Origin: Pseudomonadota bacterium
GTDB lineage: Bacteria; Pseudomonadota; Alphaproteobacteria; Micavibrionales; Micavibrionaceae
Assembly (NCBI GenBank): GCA_029558635.1
Contig: JAKQEE010000273.1
Span: 1-32,217 of the forward strand
Length of the DNA: 32,217 bases
Direction of reading: 5' to 3'
A program made the translations under genes and the position numbers. Under the pieces are notes generated by a model. It was not told the origin of the DNA. It saw only the letters and a list, made by a program, of their open reading frames with translations, and did no database searches. This document shows, one piece after another, positions 9,201 through 17,131 of the stretch (position 1 is the stretch's first letter; every line of letters begins with the position of its first letter).

Positions 9201-9498
9201 ATTGCAATACCAGATGCCGATGGCTGTCCGTTATTTTGCCAAGGACTTTGGTGAGACTATTACAGAAGGCTTGTACAAACCCGGTCAGGCTGTTGGCGTC
9301 AAGGCACAGAGAGAGTATGAGGGGATTAAACACAATATTGCCGAGTATGTAGACCAGTACGGGAAAATCTCGCGTTCTGATGCTATGGCCAGATTTGGTA
9401 AAGACCATCCAGAGAATGTTGATGCCGCTCTCGAATACCTGACCAAAGAAGGGCATTTGAAACGAGACGGAAATGATTTTCTTAAGACAAAGAAATAA
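6295..9498 (+). CDS. DotA/TraY-family membrane protein 1, with C-terminal winged-helix-like tail
   Basis: About 1067 residues from the GTG at 6295. That start matches the N-terminal length of the third paralog and has GGTGA just upstream; a GTG at 6226 would add 23 residues. DotA/TraY proteins are polytopic inner-membrane parts of type IVB secretion and conjugation systems. Visible features: N-terminal LLPKGH block; membrane segments; the family core with LRFILALGLLVP near 225 and NSAQYI; a large non-membrane region with C306 and C414 conserved in all three paralogs; WGGAGMWY at 587-594; then LPFLPF, PLWALAHL and SCFKLIDLIP near the end. Unlike its paralogs it ends with a soluble tail of about 62 residues (from 9310) that resembles a winged helix. 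It is the first gene of the tandem set. Confidence 0.85.
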   Translation: MQNRSHITAGRSARFVLMPEVFPRLSVLFFSGFGVLPYLLALLCARARLLPKGHRFFRSGEKFGIRHVLAEAALHIDFKWKNVDQIIVYGALLSGSAILFAFVAVVLSYLVFSTAEAAAWLPGIFQTAQPKHDVAFMMLDRVFGIPGIYDSEIITNPAVYGPSPNDFQKALMALFGFFSWGLFIIGVFIFLYFVIEIVWDITQEGKVLDAISDGSGGGEKGFAWLPLRFILALGLLVPINGGLNSAQYITLYVAKFGSGVATNAWGYFNMETGPNPMGMPNEELIAKIEPQDFTSVLKSLMIIKSCEQINIFNAVALTGSGYPVVQDGTYGSYEVRPYIINGSQHKDLKIDYLGPSGTEYKATPSGVATFNAADPFSQILLFSGGQGIQIVFGYTDPGDPTKYKEYPGGVLPVCGEVSIPVASMSVEGLLAAEAYFYAVIYLVEDIARNNGTLHKYEQDSFLATLREFHRTSSGYKRFLQMFSTPPLDCYYDIDKDGYESINEGAFIGDYLGKCTEPVPSKYWNDYLSVANVVFAEMPIAAARSYLVDDPFALYLGDTDRYIGDTAYSSLSMPNPMMMTVGMTELGWGGAGMWYTRIAERNGSFVSAAGGAPAVRKMPMVMEKIKAERAKNDSGIGKGFCNAYSPEKSGTTSSNISDERAQFIAEETIILHNLCKSLFENEHIKIRTAGSEQNMQPANAVEHAMASIFGQMKLFDIRENDKVLPMAQLAAVGKMLIDKSVLSMMAAVGSSMAGSALHIAAGSADGESIAALNLMGEAFGDAASAALTLATLGLTIGVVLHYVLPFLPFMYFFFAVARWVKTIFEAMVGVPLWALAHLRMSGAGLPGDAASSGYFLLLEIFVRPVITVVSLVGSFAVFTALVMGLNSIFVLLISNFAGADTTTANAEIVGNLRGIADQFFLSVMYVLLSYMIALSCFKLIDLIPDNIIRWSGAGVSSMGASDNADDLIDQLQYQMPMAVRYFAKDFGETITEGLYKPGQAVGVKAQREYEGIKHNIAEYVDQYGKISRSDAMARFGKDHPENVDAALEYLTKEGHLKRDGNDFLKTKK

Positions 9499-9534
9499 TG
9501 ATTGGTCGTGGATAGAAGGTGACGGAAAAGTTTG

Positions 9535-9621
9535 ATGTATAGTTTTGTGAAGCAACTTCTTGAATTTAAAGTAAACGGAAATCGTGGACCGATATTCGTC
9601 AAGGGAGAGGTGTTGCTGTGA
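9535..9621 (+). CDS. Possible 28-residue coupled ORF before the second DotA/TraY gene
   Basis: ATG at 9535 opens a 28-codon frame (starting MYSFVKQLLEFK) whose TGA overlaps the GTG start of the next gene as GTGA at 9618-9621. The peptide is basic and amphipathic and is not like the hydrophobic leader upstream of the first paralog. A weak GGA ribosome site lies 8 bases upstream. It may simply carry ribosomes onto the GTG start, or it may be chance; there is no homology evidence. Confidence 0.3.
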   Translation: MYSFVKQLLEFKVNGNRGPIFVKGEVLL

Positions 9622-12359
9622 TCACGTTCGGATCTGCCTTGAAGTATACATTTATGCCACGCATTCTACCGCGCCTTTGGGAGATGATTCCCGATACGGT
9701 TTTGTTTGCCCAATTGATGGCACAGGTATTTTACAATATTGGTTTGCTTCCCAAAGGGCATCAGCTCCTTCTACCTGCGAACGAGGGCCGTTTCGGAATT
9801 AGTCAGGTGATGGCAGCTGCGGCGGCCAACCTCAAGGGAGGATGGAGGCATTCGGACCAGTATATTGTCTATGCGTCTTTTGTGCTGGGTCTTCTTCTTC
9901 TGGCGTTGCAGTTCGTGGCGTTATTTATCATTTTGATTTCCCAAACGGCACAGGCTGCTGGGCCTTTCACCAGTATGTTCATCACGCCTGATCCTACGGA
10001 TGACATCGCTCTTATGATGCTGGACAAGGTGTTCCAGATTCCTGGGTTTTTCAATACGGGCTTCGATCCGAACAATACCGGCGCGATAGAGCCTCTGGCC
10101 CGCGGTATGCAGGAGCTGTTCAAGTTTTATAGCGGCGGCATGTTGATTATCGCCTTCTTTATCGTTCTTTATTATATTTTTGCGCTAACGGTGGAGACGG
10201 TGAAGACCGGCAAGCCATTCGGAAAACGTTTTCCGACAGTGTATGGTCCGATCCGTCTGGTTTTGGCCATTCTTTTGCTTTTGCCTTTGGCGTACGGGTA
10301 CAATTCCGGACAATATCTGACTTTGTTGATGGCTCGATGGGGATCGAGTTTTGCGACGAATGCCTGGCTGGTTTATAACGGCTATATGGCGGCAACCCCC
10401 ATGAACAACCCGATGGGACTTACTCCCAGTGAAATGATTGCCAAACCAAAACCCCAGCCAATCAACAGTCTCGTCAATTTTTTCTATCTGGTTCATACCT
10501 GCAAGGCCGGATACAAAATTGCTTATGATCGCGATATCAAACCGTATTTTGTTGTTCCTGCCGATACCAAAAATACCACATCCTCCGCAACTATTATGAC
10601 GGCTGCCAGTACTTATCTTTCGACGCTCAACCTCTTTAATAGTGGCGATATCGTTATTACGTTCGGGGAGAAGAATGCGAAATATAGCAAATATCCGGGC
10701 AATGTAAAGCCTTATTGCGGTGTTCTGACTATTCCGATTCAGGCCAAGGATGTCGACAAGGTCAAAGACATCTATGATGCCTACTTTAACTATATTGCCA
10801 GTTTGTGGACCGATCCGGATTTCGATGTCTATGGAGAGAATATGGCCTATATAGACCGCTTTATGGTCGAGGTTCCGGCGGGGCATGTGTATATGTCTCC
10901 GTCTGTCGGTTGGTATGGTTCCCTTAATCCGGCTGTTCCTACGGTCGCGGGTGCGCAGTTTTATTCCGACATGCGGGTATTATGGCAGTCCATATTCAAT
11001 GCGGATATTGATGCCGCTATTGTCAATATGAGAACGAATGCGATTGCTAAAATGCAAATGACCGCGCAAGTTCTCGATTTCGGATGGGGTGGTGCCGGGA
11101 TTTGGTACAATCACATTGCTGAATATAATGGAGCAATGGCAGATGCTGTTATCATGATTCCGGGGCCAACAGATTACCCGATGATCATGAAGCATGTTGC
11201 TTCGACCAAAAAGAAACTCGAGAGCAGTTCCAATCCCAAGGAACGATTCTCGCCTTCTAGTATTACTGATGACAATGTGTCTATAGAAAAATTCTGGAGC
11301 GGTGCCGATCTTGATGATCCGGCTATGGACGCCGAACTTGCCAAGCTTTTCGATGACGTTTATCAGACGGTTGCCGATGACGACATTACGGCGGCCCCGA
11401 AAACATCTGCAGGAGCTAACAATCCGCTTAAAGTGCTTTTCAAATATGTATATGAACAGACAGGTCTGATGGATGTCCGTGATAATTCTGGGGTTAATCC
11501 GATCGCTAAATTGTCGATGCTCGGAAAAACGATTATCGACAAGACAATATTTGCTTTGGGGGTTGGTACTCTAGTTTCAGGGTTTGGCGGATTGATTTCC
11601 GGCGCTGGTGCTTCGGAGCTTGGTGCGGCTTTCGAAGAGGGTGGAGGGATTCTTCTCGGTTTTGCGTCCACCGGTCTGGTGATGGGGTTTGTGCTGTTTT
11701 ATTTGATCCCTCTCTTCCCCTTCCTCTATTTCTTCCTCTCCGTAGGGCGCTGGGTCAAATCCATCTTTGAAGCGATGGTGGCTGTGCCTCTTTGGGCGCT
11801 TGCCCATTTGCGCCTTGACGGTGAAGGTGTCGGGAACGCCGCGTCCAAGGGCTATTTCCTGTTGTTCGAAATATTTATCCGTCCAATTCTAGTGGTTTTC
11901 GGTTTGTTGGCGGCTGTTACCATTTTCTCGGCCTTGGTTATCGTTTTGGATTCTATTTTCGATCTTGTCGTCTGGAACGTGGCCAGTTTTGATATGTCGA
12001 GCCTTGATTCGACCGCTGTAAATCCGTCCACTGACTTTCTGAAGGATGCCAGAGGCGGGATTGACGGTCTATTCTTTACCATCTTCTACACAATTCTCGT
12101 GTATATGATGGCCACGTCATGCTTCAAGCTGATTGATCTTATCCCGAGTAAACTGATGAGATTCTTGCAGCCTGTTCCGACCTTCCACGATGGCGCCGGT
12201 GATCCGGCCGAGAATCTGGTCCGAAATGTCGCCATTGGTGGCCATGTTCTGACCGCGAAACTTGGCCAAGGTTTCGGCGATTTTGCCAAAGGTACGGGCC
12301 AATCTGTCGGGAAAATCTTTAAACAGGGTATGGGGGATAAGATGGGCGGTCCTGATTAG
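9618..12359 (+). CDS. DotA/TraY-family membrane protein 2
   Basis: 913 residues, the shortest of the three paralogs. The GTG start is preceded by the strong AAGGGAGAGG ribosome site. Order of features: LLPKGH block at 43-48; a membrane segment at about 87-108 ending near TAQAA; a membrane segment at about 173-192; the family core TGKPFGKRFPTVYGPIRLVL followed by LPLAYGYNSGQYL (197-233); the variable non-membrane region with conserved C295 and C367; WGGAGIWY at 490-497; then the conserved membrane block LFPFLYFFLSVGRWVKSIFE, PLWALAHL and SCFKLIDLIP. The C-terminus is a short Gly-rich tail. It lies 119 bases after the first paralog on the same strand. Family membership follows from the core and the C-terminal block; what it transports is unknown. 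Confidence 0.85.
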   Translation: MITFGSALKYTFMPRILPRLWEMIPDTVLFAQLMAQVFYNIGLLPKGHQLLLPANEGRFGISQVMAAAAANLKGGWRHSDQYIVYASFVLGLLLLALQFVALFIILISQTAQAAGPFTSMFITPDPTDDIALMMLDKVFQIPGFFNTGFDPNNTGAIEPLARGMQELFKFYSGGMLIIAFFIVLYYIFALTVETVKTGKPFGKRFPTVYGPIRLVLAILLLLPLAYGYNSGQYLTLLMARWGSSFATNAWLVYNGYMAATPMNNPMGLTPSEMIAKPKPQPINSLVNFFYLVHTCKAGYKIAYDRDIKPYFVVPADTKNTTSSATIMTAASTYLSTLNLFNSGDIVITFGEKNAKYSKYPGNVKPYCGVLTIPIQAKDVDKVKDIYDAYFNYIASLWTDPDFDVYGENMAYIDRFMVEVPAGHVYMSPSVGWYGSLNPAVPTVAGAQFYSDMRVLWQSIFNADIDAAIVNMRTNAIAKMQMTAQVLDFGWGGAGIWYNHIAEYNGAMADAVIMIPGPTDYPMIMKHVASTKKKLESSSNPKERFSPSSITDDNVSIEKFWSGADLDDPAMDAELAKLFDDVYQTVADDDITAAPKTSAGANNPLKVLFKYVYEQTGLMDVRDNSGVNPIAKLSMLGKTIIDKTIFALGVGTLVSGFGGLISGAGASELGAAFEEGGGILLGFASTGLVMGFVLFYLIPLFPFLYFFLSVGRWVKSIFEAMVAVPLWALAHLRLDGEGVGNAASKGYFLLFEIFIRPILVVFGLLAAVTIFSALVIVLDSIFDLVVWNVASFDMSSLDSTAVNPSTDFLKDARGGIDGLFFTIFYTILVYMMATSCFKLIDLIPSKLMRFLQPVPTFHDGAGDPAENLVRNVAIGGHVLTAKLGQGFGDFAKGTGQSVGKIFKQGMGDKMGGPD

Positions 12360-12463
12360 TGAGGGGGAATCTGCCGATTTGGGCTATTTTTGGTAATTTA
12401 TTGAAGAAAATTAACTAAAAGTTTGTTAGAATAGAAAGTGGTGTCGAGTTTTGAGGAGTATAG

Positions 12464-15418
12464 ATGGTGGTTTCCGGTCATAATAGTATGAAGGTCGTGA
12501 AGTATGCCCTTCTGCCGCAGATTCTGCCGCGGATGGTTTCGCTTTTCTTCAGCGGCTTCTCTTTCTTTGCTTATTTTATTGCACAGGTCTATGCCGGTGT
12601 CCGGCTGCTTCCGAAAGGGCATCCCTTCCTGAATTCCCAGAATATCGGTCATTTTTCAATTCCCGATGTCATCGGGGCGGCGGGCCGTGGACTTAAATAC
12701 CGGAAAGAAAACATAGATCAGGTTATTATTTTCTATGTGATTCTGATGGGACTCATTTTGATGACACTGCAGGTCCTGACTATGGCCTTCAGTTTGCTGG
12801 CACCACAGGCCATTGCCGTCTCTCTTACCTATTATTTCGGGAATTCGGGATCGAGTCCTTCTGCCGCGCTTGGTATTGGTCCGTCTCAGGATCTGGCTTT
12901 TATTCTGCTGGACCGTGTGTTCGGGGTTCCGGGAGTTTTCAATTCTTGTGTATCGACCGCTACTCCCTGTTACAGATCCGTTGCGGATTTGACCAATTCG
13001 TTGGAGACCGTTTATAAGCCGGCAGCCTTCCCTTGGCCGTTTCACAATGCCTTGCATGTGCTTTACGAGTTTTACAGTATCGGGTTGCTGGTTATTGCCC
13101 TGTTTATTGTTTTGTATTTCGTTGTCGTTATTGTGGCCGAGACCGCACAGACAGGGGTTCCGTTCGGAAAACGTTTCAATTCTGTTTGGGCGCCACTTCG
13201 TTTGGTGATCGCCATCGGGCTGTTGGTTCCGGTCGGAAACGGATTAAATACGGCGCAGTACATTGTTTTGTATGCCGCCAAGTATGGGTCGAATTTCGCG
13301 ACGAATGGCTGGCTTGTCTTCAATTCCAAGCTGACGTCCGGACACTTAGTCGAGGGAATGATCGCCAAGCCGCAGAAGCCCGAGCTTAATGATCTGTTGC
13401 GCTTTATGATGCTGGCCCACGCGTGTAAAGCGCTTGAGGAAGGGTATTTCGAGTTTGAGAATAAGCCCGACAAGACAGGTTGTTTGCCTGCTGCAGCGGC
13501 CAAAGATGAAACGGATACGATGATTCACGGCTATCTGGTCAAAAGCGGGGATGCATCGACAAACTCGCTTCTTCTGGAAAATACCGATTATACGACAGCC
13601 TTCAACTGGTTCGGTAATACCGATATGACGATCCGCTTCGGCGACCGTGGTTGTACTGAAAACCACACTACTCAGAAAGGGAATGTCAGACCGCTGTGTG
13701 GAGAGTTGACCCTGTCGATGGTTGCCATTGAGGATGCAGGGGCATTGGCCATTCAAGAAGGTTATTACGAACTGATTCGGCATTTGTGGGGCGAGTATAA
13801 GAATGCCGGTCAGAAAGAGTGGACCCATAACGGATTTTGTGATGATAACGAAATTGCAAAAATGTTCTCTGCAAATGGAAACAAGGACTTCAAAATCAAG
13901 TCTCTGTTCTATGTCCAGAAGCTTTGCCCTGAAGAATTTTTCTATCCTCCGCCCTCTTTCCTGACGGCACCTTACAATCAGGAGCCTACGTCGGATTGGG
14001 TCAACGTCACTACGGCTGGATACTTGAACGGGGATACGTGCGATACTACCGCATACCCCGGTTTAATTAGTCCTCCTTTAGGGTCGAGCATTCTTAATAA
14101 TGTGATTGCCGAAAATATTATTCGTAAAGGGGTCAAGGCTCAGGCGGATGATATGACGGGCGCAAGTGCTGCAAAATATCAGATTCCTGTCGATCAGCTG
14201 GCTCGCGGGTGGGCTGGTGCCGGAATGTGGTACAACCATATTGCCAGCATAAACGGCACATTGTCCGGTGCGGCATGGAAGACCCCGCAGATTTCCAGAT
14301 GGCCGTTGATCCAGACCAATATCCTGATTCAGAAAAAGATGAACAACGAAGGTTCGACGGTCGGGGATATGACGGCGCCAAACAAAGGTAAGGAGTCTGC
14401 CATCCAAACCGAAAGAGGATCGCAGGAGGTTGCCGCCGCCGGCGCATTGTACCGGATTGATATGGCCTGGATGGGTGCTTCCATGGGGCTTAAACCGAAA
14501 TCGGGTAACTTTATCTTCAACGCTTTGAACTGGTTATTCGGAACGCAGGGTCTGTTCGATCTTAAGGATCCTGTGAACCAGACGGCGCACCCGTTGGCTC
14601 TGATGAAGGGGCTTGGATCCGGATTGGTCGAGGCCTCTATCCGAAATCTCGGTTTGGCTCTGGGTGGACAAATCGGACAGATCTTTGCGGGTGAAGAACT
14701 CGGTCCTGCATTGGGCGGTGCGTCTTCGATGCTGTATACCGTTGCGACCATGACTTTGACGGCAGGCTTCCTTCTCAACTATGTTCTGCCGTTCTTCCCG
14801 TTCGTGTATTTTTTCTTTGCAGTCGGGAACTGGATTAAGGGTATTTTCGAGGCGTTGGTCGGGGTTCCGCTTTGGGCATTGGCTCATATCCGGATTGACG
14901 GTGACGGATTGCCAGGTAGTGCTGCCCTTAACGGCTACTTCCTGATCTTCGAAATCTTCCTCAGGCCAATTCTGATCGTCTTCGGATTGATTGCCGCAGT
15001 GAGTATTTTTGCGGCCATGGCCATTGTTTTCAACTCGATCTTCGATATTGCTGTTTACAACGTTGGTGGTACGAACATGTCCCAGACGGTGTGCGGCGGT
15101 CCCGTTGATGCAAACCTGATGGAATCGGTTCGCGGACCCATCGATCAGTTCTTCTACACGGTTATGTATGCGGTTATCATGTATATTATGGCCTTGTCGT
15201 CCTTCAAGCTGATTGATCTTATCCCGAACAAGATCATGCGCTGGATGGGTGCTACGGTCGATACATTCGGCGATATGGCCGGTGATCCTGCGCAAAACCT
15301 GACCAACTATGCTGCTATCGGTGGATCGCAAATTACCGAAAGTCTCGTCGGCAGTATGCAAAAAGGCGTTGGTGCCGTTGGCAAGGGCGTTGAAGGTATC
15401 AAGAAAATGGGTGACTGA
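12464..15418 (+). CDS. DotA/TraY-family membrane protein 3
   Basis: 984 residues. The ATG has a strong GAGGAG site six bases upstream. It shows the same layout as its neighbours: LLPKGH at 48-53; the family core TGVPFGKRFNSVWAPLRLVI followed by LLVPVGNGLNTAQYI (230-267); a long variable region with conserved C321 and C412 and extra cysteines; WAGAGMWY at 583-590; then FPFVYFFFAVGNWIKGIFEA, PLWALAHI and FKLIDLIP. The tail is Gly/Lys rich with no folded extension. In Legionella DotA is an inner-membrane part of the Dot/Icm apparatus, and TraY is its IncI plasmid counterpart. Three such genes together without other Dot/Icm genes is unusual. mltA follows 66 bases later. Confidence 0.85.
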   Translation: MVVSGHNSMKVVKYALLPQILPRMVSLFFSGFSFFAYFIAQVYAGVRLLPKGHPFLNSQNIGHFSIPDVIGAAGRGLKYRKENIDQVIIFYVILMGLILMTLQVLTMAFSLLAPQAIAVSLTYYFGNSGSSPSAALGIGPSQDLAFILLDRVFGVPGVFNSCVSTATPCYRSVADLTNSLETVYKPAAFPWPFHNALHVLYEFYSIGLLVIALFIVLYFVVVIVAETAQTGVPFGKRFNSVWAPLRLVIAIGLLVPVGNGLNTAQYIVLYAAKYGSNFATNGWLVFNSKLTSGHLVEGMIAKPQKPELNDLLRFMMLAHACKALEEGYFEFENKPDKTGCLPAAAAKDETDTMIHGYLVKSGDASTNSLLLENTDYTTAFNWFGNTDMTIRFGDRGCTENHTTQKGNVRPLCGELTLSMVAIEDAGALAIQEGYYELIRHLWGEYKNAGQKEWTHNGFCDDNEIAKMFSANGNKDFKIKSLFYVQKLCPEEFFYPPPSFLTAPYNQEPTSDWVNVTTAGYLNGDTCDTTAYPGLISPPLGSSILNNVIAENIIRKGVKAQADDMTGASAAKYQIPVDQLARGWAGAGMWYNHIASINGTLSGAAWKTPQISRWPLIQTNILIQKKMNNEGSTVGDMTAPNKGKESAIQTERGSQEVAAAGALYRIDMAWMGASMGLKPKSGNFIFNALNWLFGTQGLFDLKDPVNQTAHPLALMKGLGSGLVEASIRNLGLALGGQIGQIFAGEELGPALGGASSMLYTVATMTLTAGFLLNYVLPFFPFVYFFFAVGNWIKGIFEALVGVPLWALAHIRIDGDGLPGSAALNGYFLIFEIFLRPILIVFGLIAAVSIFAAMAIVFNSIFDIAVYNVGGTNMSQTVCGGPVDANLMESVRGPIDQFFYTVMYAVIMYIMALSSFKLIDLIPNKIMRWMGATVDTFGDMAGDPAQNLTNYAAIGGSQITESLVGSMQKGVGAVGKGVEGIKKMGD

Positions 15419-15452
15419 TAGGTCCTATTTCACTTTCATATTTTATTAGATG

Positions 15453-15484
15453 CAGCCGGATGATAAGTTCGGCTGTATTGTTTT
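15453..15484 (+). terminator. Possible weak terminator between the DotA/TraY cluster and mltA
   Basis: CAGCCG (453-458 of the 15 kb block) pairs with CGGCTG (470-475) across an 11-base loop and is followed by ATTGTTTT. The stem is short, so it may only partly stop transcription from the membrane protein genes before mltA. Confidence 0.4.
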
Positions 15485-16672
15485 ATGGGGCGTATGATGC
15501 TGATCCGGTTTTTTGCAATTTTGATTATTCTGGCTGGGAGCGTGTCGTGCAGTCTGGAAAGGGAAGTGGGTATGGGCAAAGAGCAGACGCTGAATTTGAT
15601 GCCTGTTTCGTTTTCCGAACTGGCCGGATGGCATGAGGACAATCAGGATGCCGCCTTGCTTGCTTTTTCAAGGTCATGCGAAAAAATTCTAAAGAGAAAC
15701 CCTGAAGATCAGTTCGGCCCTTCTCCTGACATGGGTATGGTCAAAGATTGGCAGGCGGCGTGTGCCCACCTTCCAGACTGGGAATTGTCGACGCCGGAGC
15801 AGGCTCGATCATATTTCGAAGAGTGGTTTATCCCCTATGTTATGAGCAACAATGGCAATGAGGAGGGATTGTTCACCGGATATTACGAGCCGGGTCTTCG
15901 CGGGTCGTTGAGTAAAGGTGGTCAGTATACTATTCCGCTGCGCACGCGGCCCGGTGATCTGGTGATGGTCAATCTGGGAGAGTTCCGCGATGAGCTTAAA
16001 GGTCAGCGCATTGCTGGACGGGTGGTTGGAGGAAATCTCAAGCCTTATGAAGACCGTGGGGCTATTGAGGACGGGAAGTTGCCGCATCAAGTCGATGTTC
16101 CCTTGGTGTGGGTTGATAGTGCGGTTGATGCGTTTTTTTTACAGGTACAGGGTTCCGGTTTGATCGAGCTGGATATTGGCGAGGTAATGCGTGTCGGGTA
16201 TGACGGGCAGAACGGGCATATCTACACGGCGATTGGCAAGGAATTGGTGACGCGGGGCGAGTTGACCAAGGACAATGTTTCGATGCAGACCATCCGCGCT
16301 TGGCTGGCGGAGCATCCCGAAGAGGGTCGCGAGGTGATGCGTCTTAATAAATCCTATGTGTTCTTCAGAAAGCTGGAAACCGACGGGCCCGTCGGCGCGG
16401 AAGGTGTTGTTCTTGTTCCCGAGCGGTCTCTGGCGGTCGATCCGGTTTTTGTTCCTTATGGTGCGCCGATTTTTCTCGATGCCGAAAATCCAGAGGGAGG
16501 TGCGCCGAATATTCGGTCGCTGGTGATTGCGCAAGATACGGGCGGGGCCATCAAAGGTCCGGTGCGCGGCGATTTGTTCTGGGGACATGGCGAGCGTGAG
16601 GCAGCCATGGCAGGCGTTATGAAGTCAAAAGGAAGAGCCTTTTTGCTAATTCCTAAAGCTTTAAAACCTTAG
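15485..16672 (+). CDS. mltA: MltA-type lytic murein transglycosylase
   Basis: 395-residue enzyme that cleaves the glycan strand of peptidoglycan to give 1,6-anhydromuramyl ends. Visible family marks are LFTGYYEP (129-136), LQVQGSG (219-225) and the active-site segment AQDTGGAIKG with catalytic D351, followed by GDLFWG. The N-terminus is a signal sequence ending at C22. The residues before that cysteine (GSVSC) make a poor lipobox, so lipid attachment is uncertain. In-frame ATG codons at 15494 and 15497 are alternative starts with GGGGCG just ahead. It lies downstream of the three DotA/TraY genes, which could allow local cell-wall opening for an envelope complex; that link is inference. Confidence 0.93.
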   Translation: MGRMMLIRFFAILIILAGSVSCSLEREVGMGKEQTLNLMPVSFSELAGWHEDNQDAALLAFSRSCEKILKRNPEDQFGPSPDMGMVKDWQAACAHLPDWELSTPEQARSYFEEWFIPYVMSNNGNEEGLFTGYYEPGLRGSLSKGGQYTIPLRTRPGDLVMVNLGEFRDELKGQRIAGRVVGGNLKPYEDRGAIEDGKLPHQVDVPLVWVDSAVDAFFLQVQGSGLIELDIGEVMRVGYDGQNGHIYTAIGKELVTRGELTKDNVSMQTIRAWLAEHPEEGREVMRLNKSYVFFRKLETDGPVGAEGVVLVPERSLAVDPVFVPYGAPIFLDAENPEGGAPNIRSLVIAQDTGGAIKGPVRGDLFWGHGEREAAMAGVMKSKGRAFLLIPKALKP

Positions 16673-16676
16673 GCTT

Positions 16677-16931
16677 TTATTGCTGTGGGTCTTCCGTGCT
16701 TTGCTCGTCTTCGTTTTGAGCTTCAGCAGCGTTTTGATCCTGACCTTGATCTTCCTCACCGGCTGCAGGCTCAATGGCAGAGGGATCGGTGGCAGCCGGA
16801 TCTTCGAAGGCGGCGTATGAACCACTATCCATGCTGGTTGATCCGAAACCGCCATCGTCACGAGCGGATGCGGTTTGTGTGGTGAAAAGGATGAGTCCTG
16901 CACTGAGGATCATAGTCAAAATGCGGGTCAT
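16677..16931 (-). CDS. Small acidic secreted protein
   Basis: 84 residues. A signal peptide (LTMILSAGLILFTT core, likely cut after SASA-like TASA near 23) precedes a highly acidic, Ala/Asp/Glu/Gln-rich and probably disordered mature part with only one Arg and no Lys or Cys. GGAAGGA lies upstream of the ATG. It is the second gene after the entericidin-like lipoprotein, 22 bases downstream of it, and ends 4 bases from the convergent mltA. I do not recognise the family. Low complexity limits any functional call. Confidence 0.65.
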   Translation of the reverse strand: MTRILTMILSAGLILFTTQTASARDDGGFGSTSMDSGSYAAFEDPAATDPSAIEPAAGEEDQGQDQNAAEAQNEDEQSTEDPQQ

Positions 16932-16953
16932 ATACGGTTTCCTTCCTTAAAGG

Positions 16954-17085
16954 TTAAAAGGTCTCTTGTATTGTCTGGCCCCAGTTTTCCAAGTCTTGGC
17001 CCACTCCTTCAAAGGTATTGCCGCAGCCGGACAAGGTGAGGGTCATCAGTGTGAGCCCAAACAATATGACAAATTTTTTCTTCAT
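16954..17085 (-). CDS. Entericidin-like small lipoprotein
   Basis: A 43-residue protein. It starts MKKKFVILFGL, has the lipobox LSGC at residues 19-22, and continues with GNTFEGVGQDLENWGQTI. This is the entericidin A/B pattern: signal, LSGC, NT-x-x-GVG-x-D, then GQ-x-I. Entericidins are tiny outer-membrane lipoproteins. In Escherichia coli they form an antidote/toxin pair linked to lysis in stationary phase, but most single homologues have no proven role. An AAGGAAAA ribosome site lies upstream. It leads a two-gene group with the acidic secreted protein. Confidence 0.85.
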   Translation of the reverse strand: MKKKFVILFGLTLMTLTLSGCGNTFEGVGQDLENWGQTIQETF

Positions 17086-17131
17086 CGTCAAATTTTCCTT
17101 CAAAAATTGTTCAGTGGTTAATTTAGCGCTG

